A program made the translations under genes and the position numbers. From an uncultured Bacilli bacterium (GTDB lineage Bacteria > Bacillota_I > Bacilli_A > RF39 > UBA660), in assembly GCA_944331815.1 (NCBI GenBank), contig CALVIQ010000021.1, positions 1-13,059 on the forward strand: a stretch of 13,059 bases of DNA, read 5' to 3'. Positions 1 to 6,625 of this stretch are shown one piece after another (position 1 is the first letter of the stretch; each line of letters opens with the position of its first letter). The notes under the pieces were generated by a model. The model made no database searches, was not told where the DNA came from, and saw only the letters and a program-made list of their open reading frames with translations.

Positions 1-70
1 TTTTATTTATTAAGTGTTGTTGCATTTTATTTGGATATAATCTAAATTTATAGGCTTTATATATTTTCAT
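1..70 (-). CDS. tnpB: TnpB (IS200/IS605 family) N-terminus, cut by window edge
   Basis: The minus-strand frame opens with ATG at 70 and runs without a stop off the left edge, giving 23 residues beginning MKIYKAYKFRLYPN. The K-x-Y-K-F-R-L-Y-P-N signature is the characteristic start of TnpB/OrfB, the RNA-guided nuclease encoded by IS200/IS605 and IS1341-type elements. A good ribosome binding site (AAGGTGG) lies seven bases upstream of the ATG, so this is a real gene start and not a random frame. No tnpA transposase lies on the upstream side: the next gene is uppP, whose terminator ends at 161. The element is therefore either a tnpB-only insertion or has other parts to the left. Intactness of the RuvC-like and zinc-finger regions cannot be judged from this fragment. 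Confidence 0.82.
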   Translation of the reverse strand, partial: MKIYKAYKFRLYPNKMQQHLINK

Positions 71-84
71 TTTATCACCACCTT

Positions 85-98
85 GATAAAATTTTATC
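85..98. repeat. 14-bp perfect palindrome over the tnpB -10 box
   Basis: GATAAAATTTTATC reads the same on both strands and covers the whole -10 element of the tnpB promoter up to the likely transcription start. It could be an operator or a small hairpin near the element's left end. It is also only A/T plus one G/C pair, so chance is a fair explanation in this AT-rich DNA. Confidence 0.35.
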
Positions 99-119
99 AC
101 ACATACATATGTTTGTCAA
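91..119 (-). promoter_or_regulatory. Sigma-A-type promoter of tnpB
   Basis: On the minus strand a perfect -35 box TTGACA (119-114) is followed by a 17-base spacer and a -10 box TAAAAT (96-91), one mismatch from consensus. The expected start of transcription falls around 84, just upstream of the AAGGTGG ribosome binding site of tnpB. It is the best-matching promoter in the window. Confidence 0.7.
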
Positions 120-160
120 TGTATATATTTTAAAAATTACAAAGCACTTTCCTAGTATAT

Positions 161-183
161 AAAAAAAAAGCAACTAAAGTTGC
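161..183 (-). terminator. Intrinsic terminator of uppP
   Basis: On the minus strand a 5-bp stem GCAAC/GTTGC with a TTTA loop is followed directly by nine T residues (169-161). The uppP stop codon TAG (176-174) lies inside the hairpin. The stem is short, but its GC content and uninterrupted U tract make it convincing; it separates uppP from tnpB. Confidence 0.75.
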
Positions 184-983
184 CATAACATAGATAAAAT
201 TAATATACCTAAAATAATTCTATAAATCATAAATACTTTAAAATCATTTTTCTTAATATATTTTAATAAAAATGAAATACAAATTAATCCAGTTATAAAT
301 GAAATTAATATTCCTGTCCCAAATATCATTAAATTATCTAATATTATTGATAAAGTGTCAGCTTTAATTAAACTTAATAATGAGGCACCTGCTACAACAG
401 GTACTGATAAATAAAACGAAAATTTCGCACTATCTTCCCTATTTAATCCTAAAGCGCGACTAGCTGTAATCGTAGTACCACTCCTTGAAAAACCAGGTAT
501 TAAAGCAAACACTTGAGCACATCCAATTATCAAAGCTTGATACCATTTCATTTCTTTAATGTTTATAGATATTTTTGATTTTTTATCAACCAAATAAATT
601 ATAATACCCATAACAATTAATGCAATAGCAATTAGCCATAATTGTTTTCTGAAAAATGAATCAAATATATCTTCAAACAAAACTCCAACAATACCAGCAG
701 GAATAGTTGCTAAAATTAAATACCAAAATAATTTTCCATCTTTAGTTTTAACTCCTTTAGTTAATCCCTCAACTAATATTTTAAACAAATCATTAAAGAA
801 AAATATTATAATAGCTAATAAAGTTCCAAAATGTAACGCTAAATCAAAAGTAAGTTCAATATTACTTCCAATATTAGTTCCTATTCCAAATATATCTCTA
901 AATATAATTAAATGTGCTGATGAAGAAATTGGTAAAAATTCTGCTATTCCTTGAATTATTCCTAAAATTATAATATCTATCAT
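174..983 (-). CDS. uppP: Undecaprenyl-diphosphatase UppP (BacA family)
   Basis: This integral membrane enzyme dephosphorylates undecaprenyl diphosphate to recycle the lipid carrier for peptidoglycan and other envelope polymers; members give bacitracin tolerance. The 269-residue length is normal. Two family signatures are intact: GIIQGIAEFLPISSSAH at residues 8-24, with the catalytic-region glutamate and serines, and PGFSRSGTT at 162-170. Hydrophobic segments run through the rest of the protein, as expected for a multi-pass membrane protein. The ATG at 983 is preceded by AGGGTGA, supporting this start. It follows queH by 66 bases with a candidate promoter in the gap, and ends in its own terminator, so it is probably monocistronic or read through from queH. 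The product implies a peptidoglycan-bearing organism. Confidence 0.95.
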   Translation of the reverse strand: MIDIIILGIIQGIAEFLPISSSAHLIIFRDIFGIGTNIGSNIELTFDLALHFGTLLAIIIFFFNDLFKILVEGLTKGVKTKDGKLFWYLILATIPAGIVGVLFEDIFDSFFRKQLWLIAIALIVMGIIIYLVDKKSKISINIKEMKWYQALIIGCAQVFALIPGFSRSGTTITASRALGLNREDSAKFSFYLSVPVVAGASLLSLIKADTLSIILDNLMIFGTGILISFITGLICISFLLKYIKKNDFKVFMIYRIILGILILSMLWQL

Positions 984-1000
984 TTAAAATCACCCTATTA

Positions 1001-1029
1001 ATTTTATCATATTTATAAAAATATGTATA
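1001..1029 (-). promoter_or_regulatory. Candidate uppP promoter
   Basis: Minus-strand TATACA (1029-1024), 17-base spacer, TAAAAT (1006-1001). The -35 matches four of six consensus bases and the -10 five of six. The -10 ends only 17 bases before the uppP ATG, so the transcript would begin at or inside the AGGGTGA ribosome binding site, which lowers confidence. Confidence 0.4.
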
Positions 1030-1049
1030 TCTTTTTTTAAGTATATGTT

Positions 1050-1637
1050 TTAATCAGATATTTTATTTCTTTTACTATATATACATCCACAAAAATCTTG
1101 ACGATATAAATTATATTCTTTAGACAATAAAATACTTTTTTTATAACCTTCTTTTTTCTTAAAATCACTTACCAAATATTTTACATTATATTTTTTTTCT
1201 AAATTTAAACCTATTCCATTTAATTTATTACTATTTTTAAACGGACTTACTGTTAAAGTTGTCCCAAAAAAATCATAATTAGAAGCTAGTGAAGCAGTTT
1301 TTCTTAGTCTTAATTCATAACATTTAAAACATCTATTTCCACCTTCTTTACAATCTTCTAATCCCAATACAATTTCATGAAATAAATCATTATCGTAATC
1401 ACAATCCAATACTTTTATATTAAATACATTACATAATTTAATTTGCTCTTCTTTTCTTTTATTATATTCTTCAATTGGTTCAATATTAGGATTATAATAA
1501 AGAATAGTAATATCAAAATAATCCTTTAAATATGTTATTACATAACTACTACAAGGAGCACAACAACTGTGTAATAACAATGTTTTTCTTCCATTTAAAT
1601 TATTTATTATTTTTTCTAATTCTAATTGATAATTCAT
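1050..1637 (-). CDS. queH: Epoxyqueuosine reductase QueH
   Basis: QueH carries out the last step of queuosine synthesis, reducing epoxyqueuosine to queuosine at the wobble position of tRNAs with GUN anticodons; it is the non-orthologous replacement for QueG. The 195-residue protein has the family cysteines: HSCCAPC near the N-terminus (C25, C26, C29), RCFKC (C103, C106) and DFCGC near the C-terminus (C183, C185). These include ligands of the iron-sulfur and metal centre. The region FFGTTLTVSPFKN (residues 123-135) is also typical. The ATG at 1637 is preceded by TAGGTGA. No other queuosine genes are in the window, so substrate supply, by de novo synthesis or salvage, cannot be judged here. It follows a terminator, so it begins a new unit. 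Confidence 0.95.
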   Translation of the reverse strand: MNYQLELEKIINNLNGRKTLLLHSCCAPCSSYVITYLKDYFDITILYYNPNIEPIEEYNKRKEEQIKLCNVFNIKVLDCDYDNDLFHEIVLGLEDCKEGGNRCFKCYELRLRKTASLASNYDFFGTTLTVSPFKNSNKLNGIGLNLEKKYNVKYLVSDFKKKEGYKKSILLSKEYNLYRQDFCGCIYSKRNKISD

Positions 1638-1652
1638 AAAATCACCTAATTA

Positions 1653-1661
1653 ATTATATCA
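1653..1661 (-). promoter_or_regulatory. Extended -10 element upstream of queH
   Basis: Minus-strand TGATATAAT matches the extended -10 consensus (TGnTATAAT) exactly and sits between the upstream terminator and queH. The matching -35 position is poor (TTTTTA). The element ends 15 bases before the ATG, so any leader would be very short. Confidence 0.4.
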
Positions 1662-1662
1662 C

Positions 1663-1690
1663 AAAAAAAGATGTTTAAAAATTAAACATC
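1663..1690 (-). terminator. Intrinsic terminator of the desulfurase/thiol operon
   Basis: A 9-bp stem (GATGTTTAA on one arm, TTAAACATC on the other) with a 3-base loop is followed by seven T residues on the minus strand (1669-1663). The stop codon of the membrane thiol protein (1677-1675) is in the 3' arm. The stem is AT-rich, but perfect pairing plus the U tract is convincing. Confidence 0.75.
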
Positions 1691-2841
1691 AACCATTCCG
1701 GTTTAAAAATCATTAAAATACCTATTAAAAGCATCAATATACCACCGATTAAATGAGATAATTTGTTATATTTAGTAGATATACCTGTCAATTGTAATGT
1801 TTTCATTGCAATAGCAAATATAACAATATCATCAATTAAGAAAAATAATATATAAATCAAAATATAAAACAAATATTGTAAACTATTTAAATTATTGATT
1901 GCCAATATTTGAGTAAAGATTAAAGGTAAACCTGAAGAACAAGCAAGTTCAATTAAATTAACTGAAACTGCTAAACCCATAACACCTAATATTGCTAAAT
2001 AGAAAGTTTTTCTATTATCAATTTGTTTAACAATTTTATGAATTCTTTTAGAAATTGATTTTCTTTGTTCTTTATCTACAACGGCACAACCATTATCTTT
2101 TTTTCTTTCCTTATAGTAACTAGTTAAATTAATAGCACCACCTAATAAAGCTATTAAAGCTATAATAAATCTTACCCATACTATTTGTGATAAAGTTATA
2201 GCAATTTGTAGCCATGCCAACATAAAAGCTAAATAAACTAAAGCTGAAGTAATTAAAAAAGTTAAACCAATAATCCACATTTTTTTTCTATCTTTCATTG
2301 TAACTATTATTGATAATAAAAATAACAACACCCACATTGCACAAGGGTTAAAACCATCTATAAAACCAATTATCACAGATACTAAAGGTAATGATACATC
2401 TTTAGGATTTATATCACCTAATATTGGTATATTAAATTGTCCTTCTGGAGGAATTATTTCATAATCAACATCTAAATCATTTTTTACTACATCAACAATA
2501 TCAACAAATTCATCAGTGTAATATTCATAAGCAGCTTTTATTTGATTTTTAACAGTTTCATTAAAACCAGTAATTCCAGTTGTTCCTATAACAGTGTATG
2601 GAACTGTTTTGTCATTATTATTTAAAGCTTTTCTAACATTACTTAATAATTCATCATTTTCTTTATTTTTAGTTGTTTCATAATAAATAATATTTATATC
2701 CGCTTCTTTTTGATATTCTTCTAAAAATTTTATTTCTTCTTCACAAGTACTACATATTTCTGAATAAAATAAATGAATATCTAAAGCATTAACCTTAGGA
2801 ATAAATAATAATAAAGTTATTAAAAATATTATTTTTTTCAT
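1675..2841 (-). CDS. Thioredoxin-like domain fused to CcdA/DsbD-type membrane domain
   Basis: Predicted membrane thiol transporter that moves electrons across the membrane to extracytoplasmic partners. Numbering is from the ATG at 2841 (388 residues). Residues 1-19 form a signal peptide or first hydrophobic segment. An outward thioredoxin/glutaredoxin-like domain follows, with CSTC (C30, C33) and a likely cis-proline at P81. From about 152 come the CcdA-type helices with the two conserved membrane cysteines, in GFNPCAMW (C167) and ELACSSGLP (C301). The ATG at 2841 is preferred because GAGGTG sits six bases upstream; the GTG at 2850 is part of that ribosome binding site. The start overlaps the thioredoxin stop as ATGA, so the two are probably coupled. 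The cytoplasmic thioredoxin next door is the natural electron donor (inference). The C-terminal end lies in a terminator. Confidence 0.85.
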   Translation of the reverse strand: MKKIIFLITLLLFIPKVNALDIHLFYSEICSTCEEEIKFLEEYQKEADINIIYYETTKNKENDELLSNVRKALNNNDKTVPYTVIGTTGITGFNETVKNQIKAAYEYYTDEFVDIVDVVKNDLDVDYEIIPPEGQFNIPILGDINPKDVSLPLVSVIIGFIDGFNPCAMWVLLFLLSIIVTMKDRKKMWIIGLTFLITSALVYLAFMLAWLQIAITLSQIVWVRFIIALIALLGGAINLTSYYKERKKDNGCAVVDKEQRKSISKRIHKIVKQIDNRKTFYLAILGVMGLAVSVNLIELACSSGLPLIFTQILAINNLNSLQYLFYILIYILFFLIDDIVIFAIAMKTLQLTGISTKYNKLSHLIGGILMLLIGILMIFKPEWLMFNF

Positions 2842-3104
2842 TCGAAACACCTCAATTTATTTTCAATTTCTTCAACTGATTTTTCCCCTACTAACCTTGT
2901 CACTTCTTTATCATTATCCAATAATATAAATACAGGCAAAATATCACCAACTTGATATTTACTTATTATATCTTCGTCCAAATCATAATCATATTCTATA
3001 TGTTCAAAATTAGGAAATCTTTTTTCGATTTCTTGCATTCTTGGGCGCATAATTAAACATGCTGGACACCATACAGCGCTTATTCTAATTAGTTTAATAG
3101 CCAA
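2838..3104 (-). CDS. Small thioredoxin-fold protein with WCPAC site
   Basis: An 88-residue cytoplasmic thioredoxin-like protein, shorter than a classical thioredoxin of about 105 residues. The redox site is W12-C13-P14-A15-C16, and ILPVF at residues 56-60 carries the expected cis-proline (P57). There is no signal peptide. The start is TTG at 3104, overlapping the end of the deaminase gene by 11 bases, with AAGGGG just upstream; the first in-frame ATG lies after the active site and would destroy the protein, so TTG is the better call. The active-site dipeptide Pro-Ala is unlike the Gly-Pro of classical thioredoxins. Position immediately before the membrane thiol protein suggests it passes electrons to that protein (inference). 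Confidence 0.82.
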   Translation of the reverse strand: MAIKLIRISAVWCPACLIMRPRMQEIEKRFPNFEHIEYDYDLDEDIISKYQVGDILPVFILLDNDKEVTRLVGEKSVEEIENKLRCFE

Positions 3105-3579
3105 ACACCCCTTCTAAACTATCATCATTTTCAATAAAAGTATTAACATCTATTTCGGTATATTCTTCTTTTGTATTTCTAACAACTATTTTTTTAATTC
3201 CAGCATTAATTATAAATCTTTTGCAAAACATACAAGGCATAGCATTCTTAACATATTCGTTTGTACTTACTTCCTTACCTACTAAATATAAAGTTGAACC
3301 TATTATATCTTTTCTAGCAGCACTTATAATAGCATTTTGTTCAGCATGAACACTTCTACACATTTCATATCTTTCACCACGTGGTATTTCTAATTTTTCA
3401 CGCATACAATAACCTAAATCAGTACAATTTTTTCTACCTCTTGGAGCACCATTATAACCTGTTGAAATAATTTCATCATTATTAACTACAACTGCTCCAA
3501 ATGCTCTTCTAGCGCAGGTTGATCTTTCTAAAGTTGCTTCTGCAATATCTAAATAATAATTATTTTTATCTACTCTCAT
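3094..3579 (-). CDS. dCMP deaminase (ComEB-like cytidine/deoxycytidylate deaminase)
   Basis: Zinc enzyme converting dCMP to dUMP, feeding dTMP synthesis. The 161-residue protein has the catalytic HAE motif (78-80) and the zinc-binding PCMFC motif (C116, C119). Upstream cysteines at 52, 58 and 74 with the GYNGAPRG segment (41-48) are typical of the phage T4/ComEB type, which can bind a second zinc. The ATG at 3579 overlaps the cysteine desulfurase stop as ATGA, with AAGGAG inside the desulfurase end as ribosome binding site, so translation is probably coupled. No enzymatic link to the desulfurase or thioredoxin is obvious; the association may be only operonic. A role in DNA uptake is not implied. 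Confidence 0.93.
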   Translation of the reverse strand: MRVDKNNYYLDIAEATLERSTCARRAFGAVVVNNDEIISTGYNGAPRGRKNCTDLGYCMREKLEIPRGERYEMCRSVHAEQNAIISAARKDIIGSTLYLVGKEVSTNEYVKNAMPCMFCKRFIINAGIKKIVVRNTKEEYTEIDVNTFIENDDSLEGVFGY

Positions 3580-4688
3580 ATTAACTCCTTATAACAAACA
3601 TCAAATTTTTCTAAAAAATATTCTATATCACTTTCTTTAGTTAGATGGGATAAACTAATTCTAAGACTTGATTTAGCTCTATTTTCATCTTTGGTTAAAG
3701 CTAAAACTGATTTTGAACTAGTACCAGTTGAACAAGCGGTTTGTGTTGATATATAAATATCATATTTTTCTAAAGCATGTAACATTGTTTCAGGTTTAAC
3801 CCCAACTACACTTATATTTAAGACATTAGGAATACAATACTTATTACTATTTATATAAACATTATCATATTTTAATCCATCTTTTAAAATTTTATTTAAT
3901 TTAGAAATATATTCATACTTTTTATCTAAATTTTCTAATATTAATCGCATTGCTTTAGCAAATGATGCGATTAAAGCTGTAGCAGGTGTACCACTTCTAA
4001 ATACAGTTGTACTTTTACCACCATGAATTAATGGTTCTAAAGAAATATTTTCTTTTTTATATAACATACCTATTCCTTTAATACCATATATTTTATGAGC
4101 AGCAAAACTTGCTAAATCAACATTAGTTAAATCTATTTTAATTTTACCTAAAGCTTGTGTCATATCAACATGGAAATAACATTTAGGGTAATTTTTTAAT
4201 AATTTTCCTATTTCATCTATTGGTTGCACAATTCCTATTTCACTATTGATATAACCGATACTAACTAAAATAGTTTCATCAGTTAATAATTCCTTTAAAT
4301 TATTAATATCAACTAGACCAAATTCATTAGTTTTTACAAAATCAACTTTAAAACCTTGTTTTTGTAAATATGTCAAAGGTCCATATATTGATGAATGTTC
4401 AAATTCAGTTGTAATAATATGTTTACCCCTGTTTTGATATTTTAAGGCAATACCCTTAATAGCAGTATTATTTGATTCTGAAGATCCACTTGTATAAATT
4501 ATTTCACTTTCTTTAATATTTAATAAATTACTTATTTGCTTAGTAGAAGCTTTAATTATTTCATTAGCTTCAATACCTAATTTATGTAACGAATTAGGAT
4601 TTCCAATATATTTTTTACTAACTTCTACAAATGTATTTAAAACTTCTTCACTAGTAGGAGTAGTAGCTGAATAATCTAAATACGTCAT
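3576..4688 (-). CDS. Cysteine desulfurase (NifS/IscS class V aminotransferase)
   Basis: PLP enzyme that takes sulfur from cysteine as a persulfide for iron-sulfur clusters or tRNA thiolation. The 370-residue protein shows the family landmarks in order: LDYSATTP at the N-terminus (4-11), SGSSESNN (67-74), H98 in EFEHSS, HVDMTQ with D175 and Q178, the PLP lysine K199 in AAHKIYG, RSGTPA (231-236), and the catalytic cysteine C319 in TACSTGTSS. The ATG at 4688 has GAAGGTG upstream. It is the first gene of the unit, behind a promoter at 4720-4748. No IscU, SufU or ThiI gene is in the window, so the sulfur acceptor is unknown. The downstream thioredoxin could reduce persulfides, which is inference only. 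Confidence 0.93.
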   Translation of the reverse strand: MTYLDYSATTPTSEEVLNTFVEVSKKYIGNPNSLHKLGIEANEIIKASTKQISNLLNIKESEIIYTSGSSESNNTAIKGIALKYQNRGKHIITTEFEHSSIYGPLTYLQKQGFKVDFVKTNEFGLVDINNLKELLTDETILVSIGYINSEIGIVQPIDEIGKLLKNYPKCYFHVDMTQALGKIKIDLTNVDLASFAAHKIYGIKGIGMLYKKENISLEPLIHGGKSTTVFRSGTPATALIASFAKAMRLILENLDKKYEYISKLNKILKDGLKYDNVYINSNKYCIPNVLNISVVGVKPETMLHALEKYDIYISTQTACSTGTSSKSVLALTKDENRAKSSLRISLSHLTKESDIEYFLEKFDVCYKELI

Positions 4689-4719
4689 TTTACACCTTCT
4701 TCTTTAATCTACATTATTA

Positions 4720-4748
4720 ATTTTATCAAAAAAAAAGAAGAATGTAAA
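4720..4748 (-). promoter_or_regulatory. Promoter of the desulfurase operon, nested in upstream terminator
   Basis: Minus-strand TTTACA (4748-4743), 17-base spacer, TAAAAT (4725-4720): each box is one mismatch from consensus. The -35 lies in the loop and stem edge of the upstream terminator and the spacer covers its U tract. The expected start near 4713 leaves a leader of about 24 bases with an intact ribosome binding site. Confidence 0.65.
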
Positions 4749-4768
4749 TTAAATATGCATTCTTCTTT
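4728..4768 (-). terminator. Strong intrinsic terminator of the long upstream operon
   Basis: An 11-bp perfect stem (arms 4768-4758 and 4744-4734, sequence AAAGAAGAATG and its complement) encloses a 13-base loop and runs into nine T residues (4736-4728). The stop codon of the zinc-ribbon membrane protein (4751-4749) is in the loop, and its last codons form the 5' arm. This is the clearest terminator in the window. Confidence 0.85.
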
Positions 4769-5402
4769 GCAATTCTTCTTTTACATCTTTAAATTTAAAT
4801 ATTAATAAACTAATAAAACAAATTAAATTTAACAATATTGATATAATAGAAGGGATTTTATTAGGAATACCAATAATAATGAAAATTAATGGAACTATTC
4901 CTATTAAAGCAATACATATAAAATAAAATATTTCTTCATCTAAATAATTTTTTAAAATAATAGATAAAATAGCTAAATTGATACTACAAATTATACATAA
5001 AATAGGTATAACATAAGTAATTGACCAATAATGAAAGCCAGTAAAATAATCCCATAAAATAGATAAAATACTTAAAATAATTAATTGACTTAATATAGAT
5101 TTAAACAAACTTTCTTTGTTATTAAATGCTGTTTTTAAAACAATAAATAAACAAACAAATCCCAATACAACAAATATACTAAAATGATATTTATTAATCA
5201 TTAAATCTATTGTTATACATATCACAGATATAATGAAACTAACAAATAATAAAATTTTGAAGAAAGTAAAATATTTTTGATAAATATTAGGTATAATTGG
5301 AAAAACATTTTCTTCTTTTTTACCGATTAATTTATTTTGACATAATGGGCATATATCAGAATTAGTATTAATTTTTAAGTTACATTTTTTACATATTCTC
5401 AT
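4749..5402 (-). CDS. Zinc-ribbon multi-pass membrane protein (DUF6320-like)
   Basis: A 217-residue protein with an N-terminal zinc ribbon (C4, C7, C18, C21; pattern CxxC-x10-CxxC) followed by about six hydrophobic segments between residues 47 and 207 and a short basic tail. This layout, with the neighbour order hydrolase - acyltransferase - zinc-ribbon membrane protein, fits what I recall as DUF6320 proteins; function is not established. The start overlaps the acyltransferase stop as ATGA, with an AAGG ribosome binding site just upstream. It probably sits in the cytoplasmic membrane with the ribbon in the cytoplasm, perhaps recruiting or regulating the neighbouring enzymes (inference). The last codons double as the 5' arm of the terminator. 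Confidence 0.75.
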   Translation of the reverse strand: MRICKKCNLKINTNSDICPLCQNKLIGKKEENVFPIIPNIYQKYFTFFKILLFVSFIISVICITIDLMINKYHFSIFVVLGFVCLFIVLKTAFNNKESLFKSILSQLIILSILSILWDYFTGFHYWSITYVIPILCIICSINLAILSIILKNYLDEEIFYFICIALIGIVPLIFIIIGIPNKIPSIISILLNLICFISLLIFKFKDVKEELQRRMHI

Positions 5403-6625
5403 TCTTTACCTTCTATCTTATTAGTAGTTATTATTATATCTATACCAAATGAACTTAGTTTTCGATAAAAATTTTTTATTATATCCATACTATCAAATAT
5501 TGAAGTAAATGATATATTTAATTTATCCAAATAAGAACACATTGATATTTGCATTTTATCGGTACTTACATAAACTTCAAAACTATCAATATAATTTTTT
5601 ATGGAATCATCTACATTTATTATACCTAAATTAGTGACAGTTGTTGTCGTTTTCACAAATTTTATTATTATCTTTAATATGATATTTTTTATAAATAAAG
5701 GTACTAACCTAATTAAAAAATTATGTTCAAAAGTGGCATATCTGTTCATTGTCTTAAATAAATTATCTTTTTTTAATTCTTCTTTTAAATGATTATCAAC
5801 ATAATTTATTATATCTTCTAAATTGCTAGAGCCATTATACTTTAATTTTATAACACTAAAAAAATTTCTAGCGGTTTGTGATTTAAAATATTTTCTTAAA
5901 TTAACTGGTATATCGATTGTAATAAATTTATTTTCATCTTTTAAATTCATATTTTCTTTTATAGATAAAATATAAATGCTAGTAATTAAACCAGTTAATG
6001 TAGTATTATATTTATGGGCTAAATCAATCAAATCTTTAGTATTCATACATCCATTTATTACTCTTATTTTATTTAATTTATCCCCTTTAATCTGATATAC
6101 TCTATTTGATTTTTCTAGTTTATTTAATTGAAATTTGTAATATTTATTAAAACTATCACTACTTTTCTCATTTAATGATGCATCATAATCAAAATTAAAT
6201 TCATCAATATTATATTTTTTACTAATATAAATATGAACTATTGTTTTTAAAAATTCTAGAGCTCCTGTACCATCAGTTAAAGCATGATATACTTCTAAAT
6301 TAATTCTATTTTTGTAATAATTAACTCTAAATAATAATTTTTTCTTCTTTTTATTATAAATAGGACTACATATATCTTTTTTTTCTTCCTTTATAATTGG
6401 ATTAAAATCAGTTGTTTCTAAATAATGCCAAAAAAAACCTTTTTTTAATATTGATCTAAAATTTGGAAAAAAATTTAAAGCTTCATTTACTGATTCTTGT
6501 AATATATTTTTATCAATATTCTCTTTTAAAACACATGTAAATCTAAATACTTTAGGATCTTTTTTATTACTTACTGGTGGAAATATTTTAGCTGCATTAT
6601 CTAATTTAAACCACTTTCTTTTCAA
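5399..6625 (-). CDS. Condensation-like acyltransferase (alcohol acetyltransferase type)
   Basis: A 408-residue protein with the chloramphenicol-acetyltransferase/condensation-domain fold, expected to move an acyl group from a thioester to a hydroxyl or amine. The catalytic HxxxDG-type motif is YHALTDGTG (H114, D118, G119 when counted from TTG). The N-terminus KWFKLDNAAKIFPPVS matches proteins usually annotated as alcohol acetyltransferase. I prefer the TTG start at 6625: TAGGAG lies nine bases upstream and gives a protein starting MKRKWF. The ATG at 6634 directly abuts TAGGAG with no spacer and adds only three residues. The gene overlaps the end of the hydrolase gene by 20 bases and is coupled to the zinc-ribbon gene. 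The acceptor substrate is not evident. Confidence 0.8.
   Translation of the reverse strand: MKRKWFKLDNAAKIFPPVSNKKDPKVFRFTCVLKENIDKNILQESVNEALNFFPNFRSILKKGFFWHYLETTDFNPIIKEEKKDICSPIYNKKKKKLLFRVNYYKNRINLEVYHALTDGTGALEFLKTIVHIYISKKYNIDEFNFDYDASLNEKSSDSFNKYYKFQLNKLEKSNRVYQIKGDKLNKIRVINGCMNTKDLIDLAHKYNTTLTGLITSIYILSIKENMNLKDENKFITIDIPVNLRKYFKSQTARNFFSVIKLKYNGSSNLEDIINYVDNHLKEELKKDNLFKTMNRYATFEHNFLIRLVPLFIKNIILKIIIKFVKTTTTVTNLGIINVDDSIKNYIDSFEVYVSTDKMQISMCSYLDKLNISFTSIFDSMDIIKNFYRKLSSFGIDIIITTNKIEGKE

Noticed and set aside
141..150. AAAGCACTTT as an IS200/IS605 left-end hairpin
   Set aside because: Only four base pairs with a two-base loop; the element's left boundary cannot be fixed without its right end or an empty site.
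1009..1040. Plus-strand hairpin CATATTT/AAATATG followed by T residues near 1031
   Set aside because: It has only A/T pairs apart from one, the T run starts several bases after the stem, and no plus-strand gene precedes it.
2842..2850. GTG at 2850 as start of the membrane thiol protein
   Set aside because: The GTG is part of the GAGGTG ribosome binding site for the ATG at 2841, which gives a clean signal peptide beginning MKK and an ATGA overlap with the previous gene.
5601..5792. 63-codon open frame on the plus strand
   Set aside because: Lies wholly inside the acyltransferase gene on the opposite strand, has low-complexity hydrophobic content and no supporting ribosome binding site or neighbour.
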